Assembly: GCA_947474995.1 (NCBI GenBank)
Contig: CANJNJ010000001.1
Coordinates: 16,914 to 80,913, forward strand
Reading direction: 5' to 3'
From: Opitutaceae bacterium
GTDB taxonomy: Bacteria > Verrucomicrobiota > Verrucomicrobiia > Opitutales > Opitutaceae
DNA: 64,000 nt
The notes beneath the pieces are model-generated. The model was given only the letters and a program-made list of their open reading frames with translations, was not told the origin of the DNA and made no database searches. A program made the position numbers and the translations under genes. Positions 16,482 through 24,866 of the stretch are shown piece by piece; the stretch's first letter is position 1, and each line of letters starts with the position of its first letter.

Positions 16482-17483
16482 ATGAATGAAACGATCGCCG
16501 TGGTGGGTGCGGGCATTGCGGGGCTGTTGCTTGCGCGGGAGCTGAAGGCACGGGGCGAGAACGTGGTGGTGCTCGAAAAAAGCCGGGGACTGGGCGGACG
16601 CCTCGCGACGAAACGGGTGGAAGCGGCGGTGTTTGATTCGGGCGCGCAGTATTTCACGGCGAAGTCGGAGCGTTTTGCGGCGAGGGTGGTCGAGTGGGCG
16701 GCGCACGGCGTGGTGGCGCCATGGCCGGGCGCATCGGCGCACCGCTGGATCGCCCGGCCAAGCATGAATGCGCTGGGGAAATATTTGGCGGAAGGGCTCG
16801 ACGTACGGCGCGAATCGAAAGTCATCAAGGTGCAGCGCGCAGATGGCGGGTGGGAGTTGATGATCGAAAACCAGTCCGCGATGCGAGCGGGACGTTTGGT
16901 GCTGACGGCACCGATGCCGCAATCGTTGGCGCTGCTGCAAACCGGCAGCGTGGGCTTGCCGGACAAGCTGGCAGGCGAGTTGGCCGCGCTGACCTATCAC
17001 CCCTGCCTGGCGTTGCTGTTGACGCTGGAAGGACCGAGCGCGGTGCCGGCCGAAGGCGTGGCGCTGGCGGACGGGCCGGTACGGTGGATCGCCGACAACA
17101 CGAAGAAAGGAATTTCGCCGGGCTTGGCGGCGGCCGTGACGGTCCATTTGAATCCGGCATTTTCGGCGGAGCACTACGCGAAGACGGAGTCGGAGTTGGC
17201 GGCATTGGTGTTGCCCGGAATTGAGAGCAACCTGGGCTCGCCGGTGTCAAACGTGACGCTGCAGCGCTGGAGATTTAGTGAGCCGGCGGCGACGCGTGTA
17301 GAGCCCTGCGTGTGGTTGCCCGAACTGGGCCTCGGTTTGGCGGGCGACGCACTGGGCGGTCCGCGGGTGGAAGCCGCGGCGCTCTCGGGATTGGCCTTGG
17401 CGGAGCGAATGGCGACAAAGGCGGGCGCGGCGCGAGCTAAAAGCTCCGCCGCCCACGTGCAGGAAGTCGGCAGCGTTGCTTGA
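16482..17483 (+). CDS. Renalase-like NAD(P)/FAD-dependent oxidoreductase (COG3380)
   Basis: 333 residues, last gene of the operon, six bases after the epimerase. The N-terminus has the FAD Rossmann motif (AVVGAGIAGLLLARELKARG), then VVLEKSRGLGGRLATKR and FDSGAQYFTAKS typical of the renalase/amine-oxidase-like group. The C-terminus closes the FAD fold with LGLGLAGDALGGPRVEAAALSG. Such flavoproteins are often encoded with photolyases and cyclopropane or furan fatty-acid genes. Substrate unknown. Confidence 0.9.
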   Translation: MNETIAVVGAGIAGLLLARELKARGENVVVLEKSRGLGGRLATKRVEAAVFDSGAQYFTAKSERFAARVVEWAAHGVVAPWPGASAHRWIARPSMNALGKYLAEGLDVRRESKVIKVQRADGGWELMIENQSAMRAGRLVLTAPMPQSLALLQTGSVGLPDKLAGELAALTYHPCLALLLTLEGPSAVPAEGVALADGPVRWIADNTKKGISPGLAAAVTVHLNPAFSAEHYAKTESELAALVLPGIESNLGSPVSNVTLQRWRFSEPAATRVEPCVWLPELGLGLAGDALGGPRVEAAALSGLALAERMATKAGAARAKSSAAHVQEVGSVA

Positions 17484-17538
17484 TTTGCCTTCCGTGCCTG
17501 AAACCGGTGCTCCGCTTTTGGCCGATCGTCCGGGCGTT

Positions 17539-17564
17539 ATTCCGAATCGGACCCGATTCGGAAT
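17539..17564. terminator. Perfect 11-bp hairpin downstream of photolyase operon
   Basis: ATTCCGAATCG and its exact reverse complement CGATTCGGAAT flank a four-base loop. It lies 56 bases after the operon stop. There is no T-run, so either a factor-assisted terminator, an mRNA-protecting hairpin or an operator. Confidence 0.45.
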
Positions 17565-17826
17565 TAGGAAACGAAAGCGGGCTCGCGTCACGGCAGCTTC
17601 GATACCGCCCGAGACAGGTAATCCTGTGCCGGATGGGCACGAATTTCCTGTGCCAATACCCACCCTATTTGAAACGCCCGGATTCGTTCGCCGGTCGGAG
17701 CTAGGGTATTTATCCCGACCAGGCCCCCCTTAGAAACAGAGATTCCGCGCACACCTGGGCGGGGTAACTAATCGAAGCAAACAAAAGCCCCGACCGTCTC
17801 CGTCTCGCGTGAAATCCAGGTTTGAT

Positions 17827-17928
17827 GCCAGCCCACACCATGGGCTGGAAAACCGACCGGCCCCGATTTTTGACCGTGTAGATTTTGATGTCGTGGTGTT
17901 CGTTGGTAAGGACGATGGGTTGGCTCAT
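17827..17928 (-). pseudogene. Possible N-terminal remnant of a tyrosine recombinase
   Basis: The minus strand from ATG 17928 reads MSQPIVLTNEHHDIKIYTVK and NRGRSVFQ, which recalls the N-terminus of small integrase-like proteins common in Opitutaceae. After about 30 residues the resemblance stops and the frame becomes Arg-rich. No core-binding or catalytic domain follows. Recognition is from memory and weak. Confidence 0.3.
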
Positions 17929-18007
17929 GACTTTGGTTGGGTTGTCAACCGCGTGTCATGCGAACCCAGTGAAACCGCTTATCCCGTTGGCCGGATGAGA
18001 ACTCGTC

Positions 18008-18079
18008 GTAGCCCGCTTCGGGAGAAGCGGGGGGCGCTTCACCGGGTCCTTTACTCCCTGCCCTCTCGGGCAGGGCTAC
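18008..18079. repeat. Compound palindromic repeat (GTAGCCCG family)
   Basis: Begins GTAGCCCGCTTCGGGAGAAG and ends in GGGCAGGGCTACC, so the outer arms are complementary. Two inner hairpins are present: CCCGCTTCGGGAGAAGCGGG and CCCTGCCCTCTCGGGCAGGG. A related half copy, GTGGCCCGCTGCGGGAGAAG, lies at 53706-53725. Likely a REP-like element. Confidence 0.6.
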
Positions 18080-18152
18080 CCCGAACCTTCCCATCGCGGA
18101 ATCCGGAGTGCGTAGCCTACCCTCCTTGTCCGGGCCGCGTCACCCAGAGTTC

Positions 18153-20252
18153 CTAGGGCAACGCAAAGGCGACATACGCATCGCCGGATCGGTTACCCTG
18201 TTTGCCGCCGCCGCAGGCAATGACGACATATTGTTTCCCCGCCACTTCATAGGTGGCAGGCGTCGCGAAACCCGCGGCCGGCAGCCTGACTTCCCAAAGC
18301 ATCTCGCCGTTGGCGGTCGAGAACGCGCGGAATTTTTCATCCGTCGTCGCCGCGATAAACAAAACCCCGCCGGCCGTGACGACGGGGCCGCCGTAGTTTT
18401 CCGTGCCCGGCGGCCGGCCGCCCGCCACGTAAGGCTTGGGCTCTTCGCCGAAACCGCGACGCCAGAGATACTCGCCGGTGTTGAGATCGATCGCATTCAG
18501 CGTGCCCCACGGCGGCTTGATTCCGGGATAGCCATCCGGGTCGAGAAACCGGTTGTAGCCGGTCGAAATATAGGCGGTGGGCGGCGCGGTAATCGGCGCA
18601 TCGTCGCGCGGCAGCGCGGCCTGCTCGGCGTCAGGCGCCATCAGGAACTGCGCCAAAGCGTCTTTCGTCGAGTTGGGGAGGAAATTAAACGACGGCATCA
18701 CGCCCTTGCCCGTGCGCAATAGATTCGCGATGTCCTCGGCTTTCAGGCGCGTGCCGACGTTGATGAGGCTCGGAATATTCGCCGAAGGGTTTCCCTCCAT
18801 CTTGGGTCCATGGCAACCCATGCAAATTTGGGCGTAGAGTCCCTTGGGGCCGCTGGCGAACATCGCCGTGGGTACGAGTTGAAACGTGTACGCCATCTCG
18901 CTGCCGTTAACGTACATGATGCCCTTGGGATCGACGGCCGGTCCGCCCCACTCGCCGCCGCCGTCGGTTCCCGGCATGAGTACGGCTCCGCGCTCGCTCG
19001 GCGGTTCATAAATATGGCCTGAATCCACTTCCCGCAGGTGCTTCAGCACCGCCGCGTGCGCCGCCGGGGTGCGGGTCGTCAACTCGTCCTCGGTCAAGCG
19101 CTGGCGCGCGAAAGGCGCCGGCTTCGACGGCAACGGTTGCGTCGGCCACGCCGCCTCGCCTTTGATCTTCGAGGCCGGCACGGGTTCCTCTTTCCAGGGA
19201 AAAAGCGACTCACCGGTCTCGCGGTTGAAGACCCAGACATGGCCTGACTTCAAGGTCTGGGCGACCGCGGCGATTTTCTTCCCGTCGCGCATCACCTCGC
19301 AGAGCACCGGCGGGGCCGGTGGATCGCGGTCCCAAATGTCGTGGTGGACAAATTGGAAGTGCCATTTGCGCTCACCGGTCGCGGCATCGAGGGCGATCAG
19401 GCAATTGGCGAACAGGTTCGCGCCCACCCGGTCGGCGCCGTAGAAATCGTACGAAGCCGATCCCGTGGGCATGAACGCGAGACCACGCTCGTGATCAATG
19501 ACGAGGCCCGGCCAATTATTGACGCCGCCGACCGTCTTCCACGCCTCGGCCGGCCACGTGTCGTAACCGAATTCGCCCGGATGCGGCAGCGTGTGGAAAA
19601 TCCAGCGCCGCTGGCCGGTACGAACGTCGAAGGCGCGCACGTTGCCGATGGCCGCCGGAGCCGGCCCTTCGCCCACGCGCACGGGCATGATGATCAGGTC
19701 CCGGTAGATGGCGCCGGGCGAATTGCTCACGAGGTACATGCCTGCGACATCGCGGTCCATGTTGTCGGCCAGATCGATTCGTCCGTGCGTGCCGAACCGC
19801 TCGATGGGCTGGCCGGTGGCCGGATCGATCGCGTAGAGGAACCGCCCGGCGGCGTACATCACCTGCCGCTCCTTGCCCTCCTGCCACCACGTGAGACCGC
19901 GATTGAGACCTCCGCGGGCGTCGGTGGGATCGAAGTGCCAGCGTTCCACACCGGTCGCCGCATCGACCGCGAAGAGCCGCAGCGAGGGCGAGGTGCCGTA
20001 GAGCACGCCGTCGATGACGAGCGGATTGCACTGAATCTGGGAACGATTGTTCTCCGCGACGTCGCCGCTGTGGTACTCCCAGGCGACCTTCAGTTCCTTG
20101 ACGTTGGACGTGTCGATCCGCTTGAGCGACGAATAGTGCGTGGCGCCGGCGTCGCCGAGGTAGTGCGACCAGTTGGCCGCGGCGGCCGCAAGCGCAGTGG
20201 CGCTGGCGCCCAGTCCGAACGCGACATAGAAAAAACGAAAGAGACGATTCAT
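18153..20252 (-). CDS. PQQ-dependent dehydrogenase with internal cytochrome c domain, second copy
   Basis: 699 residues from the ATG at 20252 (an ATG at 20288 would add 12 residues ahead of the signal peptide). The signal peptide is RLFRFFYVAFGLGASATALA. Propeller repeats include LRLFAVDAATGVERWHFDP, VRAFDVRTGQRRWIFHTLP and LNAIDLNTGEYLWRRGFGE. The c-type haem motif CMGCH lies near residue 476, with MPSFNF as probable distal ligand loop, followed by about 150 more propeller residues. Same architecture as the protein at 3122-5260. Probably a periplasmic sugar or alcohol dehydrogenase. Divergent from the MHS transporter gene, which could supply or export its substrate. Confidence 0.93.
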   Translation of the reverse strand: MNRLFRFFYVAFGLGASATALAAAAANWSHYLGDAGATHYSSLKRIDTSNVKELKVAWEYHSGDVAENNRSQIQCNPLVIDGVLYGTSPSLRLFAVDAATGVERWHFDPTDARGGLNRGLTWWQEGKERQVMYAAGRFLYAIDPATGQPIERFGTHGRIDLADNMDRDVAGMYLVSNSPGAIYRDLIIMPVRVGEGPAPAAIGNVRAFDVRTGQRRWIFHTLPHPGEFGYDTWPAEAWKTVGGVNNWPGLVIDHERGLAFMPTGSASYDFYGADRVGANLFANCLIALDAATGERKWHFQFVHHDIWDRDPPAPPVLCEVMRDGKKIAAVAQTLKSGHVWVFNRETGESLFPWKEEPVPASKIKGEAAWPTQPLPSKPAPFARQRLTEDELTTRTPAAHAAVLKHLREVDSGHIYEPPSERGAVLMPGTDGGGEWGGPAVDPKGIMYVNGSEMAYTFQLVPTAMFASGPKGLYAQICMGCHGPKMEGNPSANIPSLINVGTRLKAEDIANLLRTGKGVMPSFNFLPNSTKDALAQFLMAPDAEQAALPRDDAPITAPPTAYISTGYNRFLDPDGYPGIKPPWGTLNAIDLNTGEYLWRRGFGEEPKPYVAGGRPPGTENYGGPVVTAGGVLFIAATTDEKFRAFSTANGEMLWEVRLPAAGFATPATYEVAGKQYVVIACGGGKQGNRSGDAYVAFALP

Positions 20253-20435
20253 AGGGGTCGGAAAGGTGTAAGGGATCGGCGCGCGCAAACCAGACGAATA
20301 TTATCGCCAAAACACTTGCTCGCGCCCCGCGCGACCGGTAGCCGGATGCGATGCTTTTTCCGTTCCCCACCCCGGGGGCTAGGGCGTTTCCGGCCAACCC
20401 TTCGGGCCGCGAGTCCATCGACTGACGCTCCAGCC

Positions 20436-21725
20436 ATGACCCATCCCTCCTCCCGGAATTCGATCCGGCTCGTCGCCCTCGCGAGTTTCATCGGCACCAC
20501 GATCGAGTGGTACGATTTCTTCCTCTACGGCACGGCCGCCGCGCTCGTTTTCAGCAAGCTATTCTTCCCCACCTTTGATTCGTTGGCGGGAACCCTGGCT
20601 TCATTTGGCACGTATGCCGTCGGGTTCCTCGCGCGGCCGATTGGCGGCATCGTCATCGGCCACTACGGCGACAAGATTGGGCGCAAGTCGATGCTCGTCC
20701 TGACACTGGTGATCATGGGCGTGGCGACGTTTTTAATCGGCCTGCTCCCGACCTACAGCTCGATCGGCCCGTGGGCCGCAGTGCTTTTGGTGGGCCTGCG
20801 GCTGGTCCAGGGGTTTGGCGTCGGGGGCGAATGGGGTGGGGCGGTCTTGATGGCGGTGGAACATGCACCCGCCAATCAACGGGGATTCTACGGCAGCTGG
20901 CCGCAAATGGGCGTGCCGGCGGGACTGCTGATCTCGACAGTCGTTTTTTCGCAGTTTGCCAAACTCCCCGAGGACCAGTTCCTCGCCTGGGGCTGGCGCG
21001 TGCCATTTTTGATTAGCATCATCCTCGTCGCCATTGGCCTGGTGATCCGGCTGCGGATCCTGGAAACCCCGGCCTTCGAAAAGATGAAGGAGAAGAAGAA
21101 AGAGGCGATGATGCCGATTCTGGAGGTGCTGCGAAAATATCCGAAACAGGTGTTGCTCGCGGTCGGCGCGCGGATGGCGGAAAATGGCGGGTTCTACATC
21201 TACACGGTGTTCATGCTGATTTATGGCACGCAGCATTCGCACATCACGCGGACCGTCGCGCTCAACGGCGTGATGATCGCGGCGACGTGCTCGCTGATCG
21301 CGATTCCCTTTTACGGCGCCTTGTCGGACCGACTCGGCCGACGGCCGGTATATATTTTTGGCGCCGTTATGACCGCCGTGCTCGCCTTCCCGCTTTTCTG
21401 GCTTTTCGACACCGGGTCGACGCCGCTGGTGTGGCTGGCGCTGGTGCTCGTGATCGTGTTTGCGCACGCGCCAATGTATGGCCCGCAGGCTGCGTTGCTC
21501 TCGGAACTCTTCGGCACGCGGGTCCGTTACAGCGGGGCTTCGCTTGGGGCGCAACTGGCGTCCATCGTGGCCGGCGGCTTGTCGCCGTTTATTGCGACCG
21601 CGCTGCTGCCCAGCTACGGCCGGGTCGGGCTGGCGCTTTATCTGGCGGCGATGGGAGCGGTGACGGTGGTTTCGGTGCTCTTGGCGACTGAGACGGCAAA
21701 TCGGGAATTGGTAGACGACAAGTAA
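20436..21725 (+). CDS. MFS transporter, metabolite:H+ symporter (MHS) type
   Basis: 429 residues from the ATG at 20436; the frame is open far upstream but that part is antisense to the PQQ dehydrogenase. Twelve hydrophobic segments. The N-terminal EWYDFFLYGTAAALVFSKLFFP and GHYGDKIGRKSMLV loop are signatures of the MHS group (shikimate, proline/betaine, alpha-ketoglutarate carriers). A second conserved loop, GALSDRLGRRPVYIFG, lies between helices 8 and 9. Takes up organic acids or zwitterions with protons; the substrate cannot be told. Confidence 0.92.
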   Translation: MTHPSSRNSIRLVALASFIGTTIEWYDFFLYGTAAALVFSKLFFPTFDSLAGTLASFGTYAVGFLARPIGGIVIGHYGDKIGRKSMLVLTLVIMGVATFLIGLLPTYSSIGPWAAVLLVGLRLVQGFGVGGEWGGAVLMAVEHAPANQRGFYGSWPQMGVPAGLLISTVVFSQFAKLPEDQFLAWGWRVPFLISIILVAIGLVIRLRILETPAFEKMKEKKKEAMMPILEVLRKYPKQVLLAVGARMAENGGFYIYTVFMLIYGTQHSHITRTVALNGVMIAATCSLIAIPFYGALSDRLGRRPVYIFGAVMTAVLAFPLFWLFDTGSTPLVWLALVLVIVFAHAPMYGPQAALLSELFGTRVRYSGASLGAQLASIVAGGLSPFIATALLPSYGRVGLALYLAAMGAVTVVSVLLATETANRELVDDK

Positions 21726-21778
21726 GGGTCGCACGAGATTCGCAAACTCCCCTTAATTTGGGGTATCGGCAGGGTTGC

Positions 21779-21811
21779 GAGATAGGTCCCATCGGAAGAA
21801 TTGGACCTATG
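21779..21811. repeat. Short GGTCC/TATGG word repeat before four-helix-bundle gene
   Basis: AGATAGGTCCCATCGGAAGA followed by ATTGGACCTATG contains TAGGTCC and its complement GGACCTA in inverted order and overlaps the start codon of the next gene. Its words recur in degenerate form inside that gene at 22163-22189. Confidence 0.4.
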
Positions 21812-22360
21812 ACCAAGCTCATACCTCCCCACGGCGGTTACGCCGGCCTAAAAACTTACCAGTCCGCGGAAATTGTCTACGACGCCACCGTCGTCTTTTG
21901 CGATCGATGGATCGATTGCCGCTCCCGCACCCACAATCAAATGGTGCAGGCGGCCCGGAGCGGAAAACAGCACATCGCCGACGGCAGCATGGCCTCGGAC
22001 ACCTCGAAGAAGCTTGAGCTCAAGCTCGTGGGTGCGGCACGCGCGAACCTTGAGGAGCTGATGCTCGATTACGGCGACTTTCTGCGGCAGCGGGGGCTCA
22101 CGACTTGGCACAAGGGAGATCCGCGAGCGGCGATCGTGCGGAGTCTGGCTTATGCTCCCGATCGGTCCTACGAGACTTATCGGACGTATATTGAAAACCA
22201 GTCGGCCGAAATCGCGGCCAATACCCTGCTCTGCCTCAACCACCAGGCGAACTACCTACTCGACCAGTTGCTGCGCCAGCTGGAGCAACAATTTCTCGCC
22301 GAAGGGGGATGCACGGAGCCGCTCCATCGCGTGGGCCCAGACGATCGCGCCGCCCCCTGA
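21809..22360 (+). CDS. Four helix bundle suffix-domain protein
   Basis: 183 residues from the ATG at 21809 (MTKLIPPHGGYAGLKTYQ). The four-helix-bundle (S23-like) core is seen in GGYAGLKTYQSAEIVYDATV, THNQMVQAARSGKQHIADGS and LKLVGAARANLEELMLDYGD, followed by a C-terminal suffix helix pair (EIAANTLLCLNHQANYLLDQ). Between them residues 119-127 read RSY ETY RTY, encoded by three similar nine-base units (22163-22189), which look like an inserted intergenic repeat. Function unknown; related proteins are encoded within 23S rRNA intervening sequences of some bacteria. Confidence 0.85.
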   Translation: MTKLIPPHGGYAGLKTYQSAEIVYDATVVFCDRWIDCRSRTHNQMVQAARSGKQHIADGSMASDTSKKLELKLVGAARANLEELMLDYGDFLRQRGLTTWHKGDPRAAIVRSLAYAPDRSYETYRTYIENQSAEIAANTLLCLNHQANYLLDQLLRQLEQQFLAEGGCTEPLHRVGPDDRAAP

Positions 22361-22366
22361 ACTGGC

Positions 22367-23659
22367 TCAACGCGTCTCCTGCACGCGGATGCGACGGTAT
22401 TCCATCTGGCCATGATCGCTCTCAAGGCCGATCGAGCCGGTCGCTGACACGGGCATCGCGTCCGCCAGGACCTCGCCGTTGCACGTGCAATGAGCCAGGC
22501 CTCCTTTCACCGTGATCACGACTTCGTTCCAATCCAGCGGACGGTACTGCTTCAAATCCAGGTACGGCCCGGCGATCAGATAGTCGCGGCACTGCAATTG
22601 CGGTCCGCGCACAAAGATGCCGCTGTCGGCGTTCGGGCTCGCCCGAAACTCGAGCTTCAGCACGAAGTCACGCGGGAATTTTTGCGTGGTCATCAGCCGC
22701 TTGTACACGCGCTCGAGGTGCGAGACCGTCACGATCAGCCGCCCGTTCTTCACGAGGTAGCGGCCGTCCGGGTTCACCTTGAGTCCGTCAAAGGGCGCCC
22801 CGTCCGGATAGCCCCAGCCGGTGAGATCACGGCCGTTAAAAAGACTCGTGAAGCCCGGCTCAGGCGTGAAGTCATCCGGCCACGCCTCGACCAACCCCAC
22901 CGTTTCGAGCATCGGGCGCAGGGCCTTTTCCCATTTGGCATAACCGACGCCGTTCGGGTGGAGCAAATCGGGAAACTCTTCCGGCTTCGCGTCACCCTGC
23001 CCGTTGGCAAAGAGTGCCCACGTGTCGAGCATCGTCACCTGCGGCTCGTCCTTGATCGCTTCGAAATAAAGCCGGTTGATTTTTCTGATCTGATCCGCCG
23101 GCCGTTTCTTCGTCGCCGAACTCGGAAACACATTGCACAGCACCACGGGCATCGTTGCGCGGTGCTTTTTTAGCTCGGCCAGAATCAGATTCAAGTTGCC
23201 GGCAATCGTCTCGGGCGCGGCGCCTTCCTCTAAATCGTTCGTGCCAATGAGCAGCACGACGCCGCGCGGGTTGAGCGCGAGCACGTCCTCCTGCAACCGG
23301 ATGAGCACACCGCGCGTGGTGTCTCCGCTGATGCCGCGATTGGCCACCTTCACGCCAGGAAACATACTGCCAATCGGATCGCCCCAGCCCTGGGTGATCG
23401 AATCGCCCAGAAAAACGATGGCCCCCTGATCCTGTGGCACGCGCGCCGCCCAGGCCGTGCGCCGCTCGGTCCAGAGTTTTTGAAACCATTCGAACCGGCG
23501 CAACGGTCCCGCCCCCGGCAAACCGTCATCGGTCGCCGGCAGTGGGAATCGACTGGCTGGCGCCGCCGGGGCGGGGGCGGTCTCGGCGGCACCGCAAAAA
23601 CAAGAGGCCGCGGCCAGAATCAGGACGCCGGCCATTCGGCGCAGGGAGGGAATTTTCAT
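22367..23659 (-). CDS. SGNH/GDSL hydrolase fused to DUF1080 (3-keto-disaccharide hydrolase-like) domain
   Basis: 430 residues from the ATG at 23659, which begins a signal peptide (MAGVLILAAASCFCGAAETA); the frame is open further upstream. Residues about 55-260 are a GDSL esterase: FLGDSITQGWGD with the nucleophile Ser, NRGISGDTTRGV, LLIGTNDLEEG and HPNGVGYAKW with the catalytic Asp/His region. Residues about 270-430 are a DUF1080 LamG-like domain: FTSLFNGRDLTGWGYPDG, FVLKLEFRASPNADSGIFVR, DWNEVVITVKGG. The fusion suggests deacylation of, and binding to, a glycan outside the cytoplasm. Confidence 0.92.
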   Translation of the reverse strand: MKIPSLRRMAGVLILAAASCFCGAAETAPAPAAPASRFPLPATDDGLPGAGPLRRFEWFQKLWTERRTAWAARVPQDQGAIVFLGDSITQGWGDPIGSMFPGVKVANRGISGDTTRGVLIRLQEDVLALNPRGVVLLIGTNDLEEGAAPETIAGNLNLILAELKKHRATMPVVLCNVFPSSATKKRPADQIRKINRLYFEAIKDEPQVTMLDTWALFANGQGDAKPEEFPDLLHPNGVGYAKWEKALRPMLETVGLVEAWPDDFTPEPGFTSLFNGRDLTGWGYPDGAPFDGLKVNPDGRYLVKNGRLIVTVSHLERVYKRLMTTQKFPRDFVLKLEFRASPNADSGIFVRGPQLQCRDYLIAGPYLDLKQYRPLDWNEVVITVKGGLAHCTCNGEVLADAMPVSATGSIGLESDHGQMEYRRIRVQETR

Positions 23660-23768
23660 CGGGGCAGGAATAGGGGGAGCGCGACCTTGCGAACAGGCCC
23701 CCACGAAGGTCAAACGCGAATCACAGCAACGGCTTGCCGCGCAGCACGGGAGTCCGTTGGCTAGACCA

Positions 23769-24836
23769 ATGTCTTCCTCCTCCCCTCTGGCTGGACGCTC
23801 GGTGATTCGCTGGGGCATTCTCGGCTGCGGCGATGTCACCGAAGTGAAAAGCGGTCCCGGCTTTCGCAAAGCCGACTGCTCCCAGGTCGTGGCGGTCATG
23901 CGCCGCAACGGTGCGCTCGCCGCTGATTACGCCAAGCGCCACGGCGTTCCGCGCTGGTACGACAACGCCCAGGCCCTGATCAGTGATCCCGAGGTCGACG
24001 CGGTTTATGTTGCCACTCCGCCCGGCGCCCATCTCGAACACGCGCTCCTCGTCGCCGCTGCCGGCAAGCCGTGCCACATGGAAAAGCCGATGGCCCGACA
24101 CACGCCTGAATGCGACGAGATGATCGCCGCGTTCGCCCAGGCCAACCAAAAGCTCTTTGTGGCCTACTACCGGCGGGCGATGCCGCGCTTCGTCAAGGTG
24201 CGCGAGCTCCTCGAGTCCGGCGCCATCGGCCGGCTGAGCGGAGTCAGCTATCGTTTGTCCGCGGCCAACCGTCCGAATCCTGATCCCGCCAAAGGCGGCT
24301 GGCGCGTGGACGTGCCCAACTCCGGTGGCGGCCTCTTTCTCGACATCGGTTCGCACGTGCTCGACTTCCTCGATTACTGCCTCGGGCCGCTCAAAGACGT
24401 CCGTGGTCACGCCGCCCGCAACGCCACCGAAGGCAACGCGGAGAACGCGGTGACGCTCACGTTTCGGACCAAGGACGGCGCGCTTGGTACCGGCGCGTGG
24501 AATTTCGCGAGCCACGCGAACGAGGACATCCTCGAGTTCTCCGGCACCGCTGGTCGCATCTCGCTGAATTTTTTCGCGGCAGACCCGGTGCGGCTCGAAA
24601 CGGCCAAAGGGATCGAATTGTTCGACATCCCCAATCCGCCGCACGTGGCCCAACCGCTGATCCAAACCGTCGTCGACGATTTGCTCGGTCGCGGCACCTG
24701 CCCGAGCACCGCGATCTCGGCCCGACGCACCCAACTGGTCATGGATCGCGTGCTCGTCGAATACTACGGCGGCCGCGGCGACGCCTTTTGGACCCGGCCC
24801 GAAACCTGGCCGGGGGCGGCCGTCACTCCCCAATAA
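23769..24836 (+). CDS. Gfo/Idh/MocA family oxidoreductase
   Basis: 355 residues from the ATG at 23769. N-terminal Rossmann fold RWGILGCGDVTEVKSGPGF, then VDAVYVATPPGAHLEHAL and the family EKP motif (CHMEKPMARH). C-terminal alpha/beta domain with GGGLFLDIGSHVLDFLDYCL containing the catalytic-type Asp and His. Members oxidise or reduce sugars and inositols with NAD(P). An SDR gene follows after 30 bases on the same strand, a usual pairing in sugar catabolism. Substrate unknown. Confidence 0.94.
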   Translation: MSSSSPLAGRSVIRWGILGCGDVTEVKSGPGFRKADCSQVVAVMRRNGALAADYAKRHGVPRWYDNAQALISDPEVDAVYVATPPGAHLEHALLVAAAGKPCHMEKPMARHTPECDEMIAAFAQANQKLFVAYYRRAMPRFVKVRELLESGAIGRLSGVSYRLSAANRPNPDPAKGGWRVDVPNSGGGLFLDIGSHVLDFLDYCLGPLKDVRGHAARNATEGNAENAVTLTFRTKDGALGTGAWNFASHANEDILEFSGTAGRISLNFFAADPVRLETAKGIELFDIPNPPHVAQPLIQTVVDDLLGRGTCPSTAISARRTQLVMDRVLVEYYGGRGDAFWTRPETWPGAAVTPQ

Positions 24837-24866
24837 TTTCCCCACCTCCCTTCGCCAATTTTTCCC

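Larger units (their letters stand above)
17484..18152. other. Long intergenic region rich in hairpins after the photolyase operon
   Basis: About 670 bases between convergent genes. It contains a perfect hairpin at 17539-17564, a possible integrase remnant near 17830-17928 and a compound palindromic repeat at 18008-18079, each listed separately. No intact gene is supported. Confidence 0.6.

Noticed and set aside
19341..20435. Extension of the MHS transporter frame upstream
   Set aside because: Antisense to the PQQ dehydrogenase; the transporter family begins at the ATG at 20436.
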